Positions 1 to 5,077 of a stretch of 5,077 nt of DNA are shown in pieces. The notes under the pieces were generated by a model. It had not been told where the DNA came from. It worked only from the letters and a program-made list of their open reading frames with translations, and did not search any database. This DNA comes from Novosphingobium sp. (GTDB lineage: Bacteria; Pseudomonadota; Alphaproteobacteria; Sphingomonadales; Sphingomonadaceae). Position numbers and translations under genes: made by a program. Location: contig JAURNJ010000312.1 in assembly GCA_030830245.1 (NCBI GenBank), positions 1 through 5,077 on the forward strand, in the 5' to 3' direction. How positions within the stretch are numbered: position 1 is the stretch's first letter; every line of letters starts with the position of its first letter.

Positions 1-1088
1 AGCCACAATTCGCCTTCCGGGCCGTCGCGCCCGGTTTCCGGATCGACCACGCGGATATCCACGCCCTCGACCGGCTTGCCGTAGGAGCCGCGCATCGATT
101 CGGGCAGGTCGTCCTCGCTGTCGCCGACGATGCACACGCTGCCCGCCTCGGTCATGCCGAGCAGGTTGTGGCGCAGTTCGGGATCCCTTGGGCGGACTTC
201 GGGCGGCATGATCGGGTAGAGATTGCCGCGCCGCATGAACGACAGGTCGCGACCGGCAAAGCTGGGGTCCTGTTCGAGCGCGAGCATGGTCGAGGCGACG
301 CCATTGGTCATGGTCGGGCGTTCCCGCTCGATCAGGTCAAGCATGTCGGCCGGGCGGGCCGAAGAGCACAGCAGCCGCGCACCCGCGATCAGCGTGGCGA
401 GGAATGAATAGGCAAGCCCGCCCACCCAGAACCACGGGGCATTGGCGAACAGCACTTCGTTGCTGGTCAGGCCTCGTGTCGCGTTCTGGCGGCGCATGTT
501 GCGGATCACCTGGCCGTGGGTGTGGATCACGCCCTTGGGCGCGCTGGTCGAGCCTGAGGTGTGGACCAGTACCATGGTATCGGCGGGTGTCACCTGTTCG
601 TCAGCAGCCAGCACCGGCGCATCGGGCGCGTCCTGTTCCTCCAGCGATGCGGCGCCGAACCATACGCGCCGCAATGTCGGTATTTGCGGGATCATCTGCC
701 GCCCGTCCGGGTCTCGTCCGAGCACTTCGGCCAGCACCTCGCGGAAGTCTCGCCCGCGATAACCCTTTGCTCCGATCAGGTATTCGCAGTCCGCGCGGGC
801 AAGCATTCCGGCAAGTTCGTGCGGCGTCGACATGGTGCTGAAAGGCAGCGCCACCGCGCCGATGCGGGTTATCGCGAAGTAGGTGACGGCATATTCGGAA
901 CTGTTGCCCATCAGCATCGCGACCCGGCTGCCGCGTCCGACGCCTGCCGCGATCAGGGCGGCGGCAATGCGGCGCGATCGGCTCTCCGCTTCGGCATAGG
1001 TCAGCCGGTCCTCGTCGATGACCACGAACACCTTGTCGCCAAGCGCGGCCTGCTCTTTCAGGACCTGCGCAATGGTTTGCGCGCTCAC
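1..1088 (-). CDS. AMP-binding acyl-CoA ligase, C-terminal part beyond the window
   Basis: This is an ATP-dependent adenylate-forming enzyme (ANL superfamily) expected to activate a carboxylic acid to an acyl-AMP and then an acyl-CoA in the cytoplasm. I translated 362 residues before the left edge cuts the gene; family members are usually 500 to 550 residues, so most of the small C-terminal domain with the catalytic lysine is missing. The phosphate-binding loop TSGSTSAPKG is at residues 177 to 186 and the A5 motif LGMTEAG at 310 to 316. The frame stays open to the edge with GELW near 359 to 362. The chosen start is the GTG at 1088, which overlaps the stop of the preceding ligase as GTGA; a purine-rich GGGGGCAGG stretch lies just before it. 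It is the fourth gene of the operon. The sequence differs clearly from its neighbour ligase, so it is not a recent duplicate. The family is confident, but the acid substrate is unknown; a fatty-acid, aromatic or alicyclic acid are all possible. Confidence 0.92.
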   Translation of the reverse strand, partial: MSAQTIAQVLKEQAALGDKVFVVIDEDRLTYAEAESRSRRIAAALIAAGVGRGSRVAMLMGNSSEYAVTYFAITRIGAVALPFSTMSTPHELAGMLARADCEYLIGAKGYRGRDFREVLAEVLGRDPDGRQMIPQIPTLRRVWFGAASLEEQDAPDAPVLAADEQVTPADTMVLVHTSGSTSAPKGVIHTHGQVIRNMRRQNATRGLTSNEVLFANAPWFWVGGLAYSFLATLIAGARLLCSSARPADMLDLIERERPTMTNGVASTMLALEQDPSFAGRDLSFMRRGNLYPIMPPEVRPRDPELRHNLLGMTEAGSVCIVGDSEDDLPESMRGSYGKPVEGVDIRVVDPETGRDGPEGELW

Positions 1089-2668
1089 GGCCTGCCCCCG
1101 AACAGCGCCTCAAGCTCGACCTTGCGGATCTTGCCGGAAACGGTGAGCGGCATCTCGCCCAGCATCCGCCAGTGGCGTGGCACCTTGAAGTGCGCGACCT
1201 GTTCGGCAACGTGGGTCTCGAGCTCGGCGAAATCGACCGAGGCTCCCGGCGCAAGGGTCACGACCGCGCCGACCTCGTGACCGAGCCGCTCGTGCGGCAC
1301 CTTGACCACGGCGGCGAGCGCCACGGTGGGGTGCGAAAGCAGCGCGTCTTCCACCTCTGCGGGATATATGTTCTCGCCGCCCCGGATGATGACCTCGCGC
1401 AAGCGCCCGGAAAAGCGGACGTAGCCATGCTCGTCCATCGCGCCGAGATCGCCAGTGCGCAGGAAGCCGTCGGGCCGGATCGTCGCTGCGGTGGCTTCGG
1501 GATTGCCCCAGTAGCACGTCATGTTGCCAGGGCTTCGCGCACAGATTTCGCCGACCTCGCCAAGCGGCAGCGGCTCGCCAGTTTCGGGATGGGCGATCAA
1601 TACCTCGGTATGCGGTGATGCGCGGCCGATGGTCTCACACAGGATCTCGATGGAATCGTCAGGCGTCGTATTGGTGACTGCGCCGCTTTCCGACTGGCCA
1701 TAGCCGATGGCGCAGGTCGCTCCGGTCTTGTCCTGCACGGCCCGGATGAGCGAGGCGGGAACCGTCGCGCCGCCCAGCGAGACCAGGCGCACCGCGCGGT
1801 CTGTGGGCAGGTCCGGCGCGGAGAGAATGTCGTGCCACATCGTCGGCACGCCGCCCATCCGGGTCGGGCGCAGTTCGCGCATCAGGCGGACCGTCTCGTC
1901 GCGGTCGTAGCGCTCGAGCAGGGTGAAGGCGCTGGCCGTCGCGAGCGCGCCGACCATGATCGCGATCGACCCGCCGATATGGTGAAACGGAACGCCGTTC
2001 AGCCAGACATCGTGCTCGTTTCCGCCATAAACCGCCGGGCGCAACCAGCCACCGTAGATTACGCAATGCTGAGTGAGCAACGCGCCCTTGCTCTTGCCGG
2101 TCGTGCCGCTGGTGAACTGGATGAGGAACGGCGCGTTCGGGCCAGGATCGGGCAGGTCGCCGGTTCGGGTGGTTTCGGCGAGCGCAGCGACATAGCTTAG
2201 GGGCATGACCGGGAAAGAGGCGATCGCTTCAAGTCGCGGAAGCATGTCAACCCCTCGAAAGCCCTTTCCGGCAAAGCCGAGCGAGGGCTCGATCAGCTCA
2301 CAGGCGTGACGGACTTCGGGATCGGTCCAGCCGGTGTTGAAATGCGCGACCACCATCCCGGCCAGCGCGCACGCGTGTTGCAGAATTGCGCTTTCCAGTG
2401 CGTTGAGCGACCAGATCGCCACGCGCGAGCCCGGCTCGCACTGTTCGGCAAGCCAATGCGCGACATTCTGGGCGCGGGCGACCAGTTCGGCGTAGCTCAT
2501 CGCCTCCACGCCGCCGCCGGCTTGCGGAATCAGGATTGCCGGTCGGTCGCCAAACTTTGCGGCATTGTTGCGCAGCATCGCGGCCAGCGAACCGGTCGGC
2601 ATCGGCGGCTCGCTGCCGCCATGGCGTATCGACAGCGCGGCAGCGGCCATGCTGGCGGCGTCTATCAT
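1085..2668 (-). CDS. AMP-binding acyl-CoA ligase (ANL superfamily), complete
   Basis: This 527-residue protein is a full-length acyl-CoA synthetase/ligase, normal for the family. All core motifs are visible: the ATP phosphate loop TSGTTGKSKG at 186 to 195, A5 YGQSE at 323 to 327, A7 RTGDLG at 404 to 409 with the ribose-binding Asp407, A8 GRLREVIIRGGENIYP at 421 to 436 where the C-terminal domain begins, and A10 SGKIRK at 511 to 516 with the expected catalytic Lys513. It should therefore be active for both adenylation and thioester formation. The frame is open a further 121 codons upstream to 3031, but that stretch lies inside the crotonase gene in another frame. I chose the ATG at 2668 because it overlaps the crotonase stop as ATGA and is preceded by a GGGGA stretch; internal Met codons at residues 7 and 23 are alternatives. 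It is the third operon gene. The A5 motif YGQSE differs from the common YGMTE. The family is certain; the substrate cannot be assigned. Confidence 0.95.
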   Translation of the reverse strand: MIDAASMAAAALSIRHGGSEPPMPTGSLAAMLRNNAAKFGDRPAILIPQAGGGVEAMSYAELVARAQNVAHWLAEQCEPGSRVAIWSLNALESAILQHACALAGMVVAHFNTGWTDPEVRHACELIEPSLGFAGKGFRGVDMLPRLEAIASFPVMPLSYVAALAETTRTGDLPDPGPNAPFLIQFTSGTTGKSKGALLTQHCVIYGGWLRPAVYGGNEHDVWLNGVPFHHIGGSIAIMVGALATASAFTLLERYDRDETVRLMRELRPTRMGGVPTMWHDILSAPDLPTDRAVRLVSLGGATVPASLIRAVQDKTGATCAIGYGQSESGAVTNTTPDDSIEILCETIGRASPHTEVLIAHPETGEPLPLGEVGEICARSPGNMTCYWGNPEATAATIRPDGFLRTGDLGAMDEHGYVRFSGRLREVIIRGGENIYPAEVEDALLSHPTVALAAVVKVPHERLGHEVGAVVTLAPGASVDFAELETHVAEQVAHFKVPRHWRMLGEMPLTVSGKIRKVELEALFGGRP

Positions 2669-3495
2669 GAGGGCCAATCCCCGCTGCGGGCCAGTGCCGG
2701 GTCGAGACCGGGGAACGAGACCGGGCGCTTTTCGCGCACGGCGGCGACACCTTCCTTCACGTCCTCGCCGCGCAACACCTCGTCGAGCAGGCGCTCCGAG
2801 CGAGCGAAGCTGGGGGTGAAGCCGTCCATCAGGTCCTGGTAGAGCTGCATCTTGACCGTGCGCATGGCGAGCGGCGAGCAGTTTGCGGCAAGATCGCGCG
2901 CATAGGCCATGGCGCGGTCGAACACCGCGTCGGGTTCCACTGCCTCGTTGACGAGGCTGATAGATGCGGCCTCTCTGCCCGAAAGCGTCCGGCCCGAGAG
3001 CATGATGTCGTTCGCCGCACCAACCCCGCAAAGGCGCGTCAGCATCCAGGTGATGCCCATCTCGCCGACGATCCCGCGCCGCACATAGGGTGCGCCGATC
3101 TTGGCGTCGCTTGCGGCAAAGCGGATATCACAGAACATCGCCTGTTGCAGGCCAATCCCAAGGCACGGCCCGTGGATCGCGGCGACGATGGGCTTGCCAA
3201 TCGAAAGCGGGAACCAGTACTCGCGGCTTTCAGCGGCGCGTAGCGCCTCGCTTTGAGCATCGGGCGCCTTGATCATGGCAAGGTCAGCGCCCGCGCAGAA
3301 CGCGCGGCCCGCGCCGCGCACGACAATCGCGCGCACCGCTGGATCGCGCGCGAACATGTCGAGCGTGTCGAAATAGCCGAGCCGCATCGCCGGGGTCCAG
3401 GCGTTGAGCTTTTCTGGCCGGTTGAGCGTGACGAGGCCGACGCCTCCCTCGACGATCTCGCTCAGGACCGGCTGTTCATCTTGCGCTGCGCTCAC
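2665..3495 (-). CDS. Crotonase-superfamily (enoyl-CoA hydratase/isomerase-like) protein
   Basis: This 276-residue protein has typical crotonase length and fold signals. Residues 20 to 30 hold the opening strand with LNRPEKLNA, residues 61 to 72 hold GAGRAFCAGADL (first oxyanion-hole segment), and residues 101 to 126 hold the KPIVAAIHG...LGIGLQQA segment with Gly113 as the second oxyanion-hole donor. The C-terminal EGVAAVREKR region at 248 to 257 is also typical. Aligned by eye with rat mitochondrial hydratase, the catalytic glutamates 144 and 164 fall on Gln117 and Tyr137, so classical water addition is doubtful. A glutamate, Glu145, sits in RRGIVGEMG (139 to 147), as in a subgroup of crotonases with an RRGIVPE-type motif that I recall. 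It could be an isomerase, hydrolase or C-C bond-cleaving enzyme acting on a CoA thioester. The GTG start at 3495 overlaps the amidohydrolase stop as GTGA, and the gene's own stop overlaps the next ATG. The superfamily is sure, the reaction is not. Confidence 0.93.
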   Translation of the reverse strand: MSAAQDEQPVLSEIVEGGVGLVTLNRPEKLNAWTPAMRLGYFDTLDMFARDPAVRAIVVRGAGRAFCAGADLAMIKAPDAQSEALRAAESREYWFPLSIGKPIVAAIHGPCLGIGLQQAMFCDIRFAASDAKIGAPYVRRGIVGEMGITWMLTRLCGVGAANDIMLSGRTLSGREAASISLVNEAVEPDAVFDRAMAYARDLAANCSPLAMRTVKMQLYQDLMDGFTPSFARSERLLDEVLRGEDVKEGVAAVREKRPVSFPGLDPALARSGDWPS

Positions 3496-4733
3496 GGATT
3501 GGCGGTTGCCGTCAGTTCGGCAGCATTGTCGCGCATCACCCTGCGGGTCTGCTCGGCATTGAGGCTGGAGAGGCTGTCGAGGAAGTCGAGCGGCCTTTCG
3601 ACCCCCTCCGTGTGCGGCCAGTCGCTGCCGAAGATGATCCGCTCGATCGGAATGTAATTGACCAGATCATCGATCTGGTCCTCCCAGAACGGCGTCACCC
3701 AGATGTGCTCGCGAAACTGATCGACCGGGTTGGTCTTGTAATAGCCCCTGGTTTGGGCGTGGCCGCGGAACAAGCGGGTCAGCAGCGGCCTGACCCAGCT
3801 TGCCCCGTTCTCGACCGAGGCAACACGAAGGCGCGGGAAGCGTTCGAACACCTTGTGGCAGACCAGCGCGGCGAAGAAATCGGGCACCGCGCGCTGCGAG
3901 GTGACAACCTTGTGCAGCGGCGAGACGCTGAACGCGCCGTAACCGCCTGGCTCCCACATGTTGCCGATGAACTCGTAGCCATCGTTACCCGCGTGCGGCG
4001 CCACGATGAGATTGGCCTCTTCGCAACGTGCCCAGAACCGATCGTACTCGGGCGCACCGGGCGAAGTCGTGCCGGTGGGGGTATAGACCGGGCCGTTGCG
4101 CATCGAGATAACCTTGGCGCCCTGGCGGATCGCCCATTCCACTTCCTCTACCGCCCAGTCGGGATCGGACAGCGAAATCATCGGAACGCCGAACAGACGG
4201 TCCTTGTAGGCAAGGCCCCAGTCTTCCTTCAGCCAGCGGTTGAAGGACCGGATCGTTGCCAGCACGGCCGGGATATCAGGCTGCATCGGCACTTCGAGCG
4301 TCACCGCGAGCGTTGGGAACAGCCAGGTTGCGCCGACTCCCTGTTCGTCCATGACGGCGAGGCGCGCGTCGCGGTCAAGATATTCCGGGCGGCTGCTCAG
4401 CGGTTCGAGATCGCCCATCGCGGTCTTGAGGTCTGCGCCATCGAGCTTGGCCGCGAAATAGTCGTGCAGGCAGCCCGGCTTGGCGATGGGATCGAAGGTC
4501 GGGTTGGGGATGAACTGGTAGAGCTTGTCGCCAAGCATCAGGCGCTTGCGCCCGGCCATCTCGATCCATTTCGGTCCGCGCCGCTTCCATTCGGCAGGCA
4601 GGTGGCGGGTGAGCGCATCCTGCGCCTCGTAATAGTGGTTGTCGGCATCGAACACGGCATAGCCGAGACGCGGATCGACGCGCACTCCTTCAGCCTGTTC
4701 AGGGAACCGCTCGAGGGTGGCTTGCGCGGTCAT
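3492..4733 (-). CDS. Amidohydrolase-2 family metal-dependent hydrolase or decarboxylase
   Basis: This 413-residue protein belongs to the amidohydrolase_2 group (PF04909/COG2159), a TIM-barrel family that includes ACMS decarboxylase and 5-carboxyvanillate decarboxylase. The N-terminal metal motif is FDADNHYYE at 28 to 36, the central metal histidine is in APHAG (His247), and the C-terminal metal aspartate is in FGSDWPHTEG (Asp371). The segment RDARLAVMDEQGVGATWLFPTL at 121 to 142 and the FERFPRLRVASVENGASW run at 296 to 313 are also characteristic. There is no signal peptide, so it is probably cytoplasmic. The ATG at 4733 is preceded by AAGGAG with a 7-base gap, which settles the start. It is the first gene of the operon. 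Compared by eye with ACMS decarboxylase, the HxH motif reads D-N-H and the catalytic His of the HGGG segment reads Glu308. It is more likely a C-C hydrolase or decarboxylase than a true amidase, but this is inferred from the family; the substrate is unknown. Confidence 0.93.
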   Translation of the reverse strand: MTAQATLERFPEQAEGVRVDPRLGYAVFDADNHYYEAQDALTRHLPAEWKRRGPKWIEMAGRKRLMLGDKLYQFIPNPTFDPIAKPGCLHDYFAAKLDGADLKTAMGDLEPLSSRPEYLDRDARLAVMDEQGVGATWLFPTLAVTLEVPMQPDIPAVLATIRSFNRWLKEDWGLAYKDRLFGVPMISLSDPDWAVEEVEWAIRQGAKVISMRNGPVYTPTGTTSPGAPEYDRFWARCEEANLIVAPHAGNDGYEFIGNMWEPGGYGAFSVSPLHKVVTSQRAVPDFFAALVCHKVFERFPRLRVASVENGASWVRPLLTRLFRGHAQTRGYYKTNPVDQFREHIWVTPFWEDQIDDLVNYIPIERIIFGSDWPHTEGVERPLDFLDSLSSLNAEQTRRVMRDNAAELTATANP

Positions 4734-4740
4734 TTTCTCT

Positions 4741-4746
4741 CTCCTT
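4741..4746 (-). promoter_or_regulatory. Ribosome binding site of the amidohydrolase gene
   Basis: On the minus strand the sequence reads AAGGAG followed by 7 bases and then the ATG at 4733. This is a near-ideal Shine-Dalgarno site and fixes the start of the first operon gene. The three downstream genes lack comparably strong sites and begin within 4-base overlaps, so they probably depend on coupling to this initiation. Confidence 0.85.
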
Positions 4747-4812
4747 CAATACCGTGAGACTGGACCCGCCTGTGCGAATCGTCAATCGCGTGGGGGGCGT
4801 TCCAGGACTGTT

Positions 4813-4830
4813 TCAATTATCTAACCATTA
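4813..4830 (-). repeat. Shared 18-base element, copy 1 (operon side)
   Basis: In the direction of operon transcription this reads TAATGGTTAGATAATTGA. Copy 2 at 4942 to 4959 matches it at 16 of 18 positions on the opposite strand, with the invariant core GGTTAGAT. The copy covers the likely -10 box of the operon promoter, so a protein bound here would be expected to block RNA polymerase. It may be one operator of a shared regulator; the regulator is not identifiable from this window. Confidence 0.6.
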
Positions 4831-4846
4831 GCACTTCGCTAGACAA
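4816..4846 (-). promoter_or_regulatory. Candidate sigma-70-type promoter of the catabolic operon
   Basis: Reading the minus strand, TTGTCT (4846 to 4841) is followed after 17 bases by TAGATA (4823 to 4818), or after 19 bases by GATAAT (4821 to 4816), which matches TATAAT at five positions. Transcription would begin near 4809, giving an untranslated leader of roughly 75 bases before the amidohydrolase ATG. This AT-rich patch stands out in an otherwise GC-rich window. The -10 region is fully inside copy 1 of the shared 18-base element, which suggests repression or sharing of a binding site. The prediction is by eye and the exact box is uncertain. Confidence 0.5.
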
Positions 4847-4850
4847 CCGC

Positions 4851-4872
4851 TCGGGCGATTGCAACCGCCCGA
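4851..4872. promoter_or_regulatory. 22-base near-perfect palindrome, candidate operator
   Basis: Outer arms TCGGGCG (4851 to 4857) and CGCCCGA (4866 to 4872) are exact reverse complements, and the centre TTGCAA (4859 to 4864) is itself palindromic. Only positions 4858 and 4865 break the symmetry, so 20 of 22 positions pair. It lies just upstream of the operon -35 box (centred about 52 bases before the predicted start) and between the two promoters, a usual place for an activator or a dual regulator dimer. It has no following T run, so a terminator is unlikely. Confidence 0.6.
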
Positions 4873-4902
4873 AAGGCGCATCGCCGGGACCTGCGAGTTG
4901 GC

Positions 4903-4913
4903 ATTTGACAAAT
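4903..4913. promoter_or_regulatory. 11-base palindrome over the plus-strand -35 box
   Basis: ATTTG and CAAAT flank a single central A, giving a perfect odd-length palindrome that contains the whole TTGACA -35 hexamer. It could be a small operator, or the symmetry could be incidental to the -35 sequence, since TTGACA followed by AAT creates much of it. Confidence 0.3.
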
Positions 4914-4933
4914 CAGGCCCCTTCGCGAATAGC
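4905..4933 (+). promoter_or_regulatory. Candidate sigma-70-type promoter of the divergent gene
   Basis: A perfect consensus -35 box TTGACA (4905 to 4910) is followed after 17 bases by AATAGC (4928 to 4933), a weak -10 match at three of six positions. Transcription would start near 4940, about 38 bases before the ATG at 4978 and immediately before copy 2 of the 18-base element. The -35 box sits inside an 11-base palindrome. A consensus -35 with a poor -10 is common in promoters that are regulated. Confidence 0.5.
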
Positions 4934-4941
4934 GGATCGCT

Positions 4942-4959
4942 TAAAGGTTAGATGATTGA
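4942..4959 (+). repeat. Shared 18-base element, copy 2 (divergent gene side)
   Basis: In the direction of the plus-strand gene this reads TAAAGGTTAGATGATTGA, differing from copy 1 at two positions. It lies at the predicted transcription start and 18 bases before the ATG at 4978. Because each copy faces its own gene, the pair forms an inverted repeat with its arms about 110 bases apart. The arrangement fits one regulator acting on both divergent units. Confidence 0.6.
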
Positions 4960-4965
4960 TTGCCG

Positions 4966-4970
4966 AGGAG
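4966..4970 (+). promoter_or_regulatory. Ribosome binding site of the divergent plus-strand gene
   Basis: AGGAG lies 7 bases before the ATG at 4978. It is the main evidence for choosing that frame over the alternative GTG at 4988, which would be 17 bases from this site. Confidence 0.75.
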
Positions 4971-4977
4971 TTGGCTG

Positions 4978-5077
4978 ATGAGCGAGAGTGATCCGAAGGT
5001 TGGCGAGGGCTATTCGCAGCCGGCGCCCGATTTTCCTAGCGTTCTCCCTGGGCCTGCCTTTCATCACCGCGGTGATC
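4978..5077 (+). CDS. N-terminus of an unrecognised divergent gene, cut by the right edge
   Basis: An ATG at 4978 is preceded by AGGAG (4966 to 4970) with a 7-base gap, a strong ribosome binding site, and a consensus-like promoter lies further upstream. The 33 visible codons encode MSESDPKVGEGYSQ, then a proline-rich stretch ending PGPAFHHRGD. I do not recognise this N-terminus; it shows no signal peptide, membrane segment or helix-turn-helix. The gene is transcribed away from the catabolic operon and shares an 18-base upstream element with it, so a regulator or another pathway enzyme or transporter is plausible. One caution: third positions here are only about 19/33 G or C, lower than in the second open frame, which reads from a GTG at 4988 and encodes an arginine-rich start followed by a hydrophobic segment (FLAFSLGLPFITAVI). 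The start signals favour 4978, while composition mildly favours the other frame. Confidence 0.55.
   Translation, partial: MSESDPKVGEGYSQPAPDFPSVLPGPAFHHRGD

Noticed and set aside
601..1254. A 217-codon minus-strand open frame in the first ligase region
   Set aside because: The correct frame from GTG 1088 gives the ligase motifs HTSGSTSAPKG and LGMTEAG; this other frame gives an arginine- and proline-rich translation with no motif.
561..1280. A 239-codon plus-strand open frame across the junction of the two ligases
   Set aside because: It is antisense to two well-supported ligase reading frames, has no recognisable motif, and its composition is that of a shadow frame.
2669..3031. Possible 121-residue N-terminal extension of the complete ligase
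   Set aside because: It lies wholly inside the crotonase gene in another frame, its arginine-rich translation resembles no ligase N-terminus, and the ATG at 2668 gives normal family length and an ATGA overlap.
3612..4757. A 381-codon open frame on the plus strand, antisense to the amidohydrolase gene
   Set aside because: The minus strand here encodes a clear full-length amidohydrolase with family motifs and a strong ribosome binding site. Long antisense frames are usual in GC-rich genes, and the translation shows no recognisable domain.
4871..4888. GC-rich hairpin (GGCG, cat loop, CGCC) after the 22-base palindrome, as a terminator
   Set aside because: The arms are only 4 bases, there is no T run on either strand, and the position between divergent promoters does not fit termination.
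1..5077. CRISPR array, tRNA or rRNA genes, insertion sequence or phage attachment site
   Set aside because: No tandem direct repeats with regular spacers, no RNA-gene signatures, no transposase motif and no flanking terminal repeats were seen; the window is filled by metabolic genes and one promoter region.

Overview
The window is GC-rich bacterial DNA with tightly packed, overlapping genes of the acyl-CoA metabolism type. Codon third positions are rich in G and C, and the gene set (amidohydrolase-2 protein, divergent crotonase, two AMP-forming acyl-CoA ligases) resembles catabolic clusters of Sphingomonadales such as Novosphingobium or Sphingobium. That taxonomic guess rests on general resemblance only; no rRNA or other marker is present.

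Layout: four minus-strand genes fill positions 1 to 4733. In transcription order they are an amidohydrolase-2 family protein (4733 to 3492), an enoyl-CoA hydratase/isomerase-superfamily protein (3495 to 2665), a complete AMP-binding acyl-CoA ligase (2668 to 1085), and a second, different AMP-binding ligase (1088 to the left edge, cut by the window). Each of the three junctions is a 4-base overlap (GTGA, ATGA, GTGA), so this is one translationally coupled operon. A 244-base intergenic region (4734 to 4977) separates it from a divergent plus-strand gene that begins at 4978 and runs off the right edge after 33 codons.

Function: the ligases should activate carboxylic acids to CoA thioesters, the crotonase should act on a CoA thioester, and the amidohydrolase could perform a hydrolytic or decarboxylation step on the same carbon skeleton. 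Together they look like part of a degradation pathway for an organic acid, possibly aromatic or alicyclic. The substrate cannot be read from the sequence. Two enzymes depart from textbook active sites: the crotonase lacks both classical hydratase glutamates but has a glutamate at another position, and the amidohydrolase has Asp and Glu where the decarboxylase family usually has His.

The most notable non-coding structure is in the divergent promoter region. An 18-base element occurs twice, matching at 16 of 18 positions, in the same orientation relative to each transcription unit. One copy covers the likely -10 box of the operon promoter, and the other lies at the likely start of transcription of the divergent gene. 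Between them are a 22-base near-perfect palindrome and an 11-base palindrome that contains a consensus TTGACA -35 box. This suggests both units are controlled together by one or more dedicated regulators.
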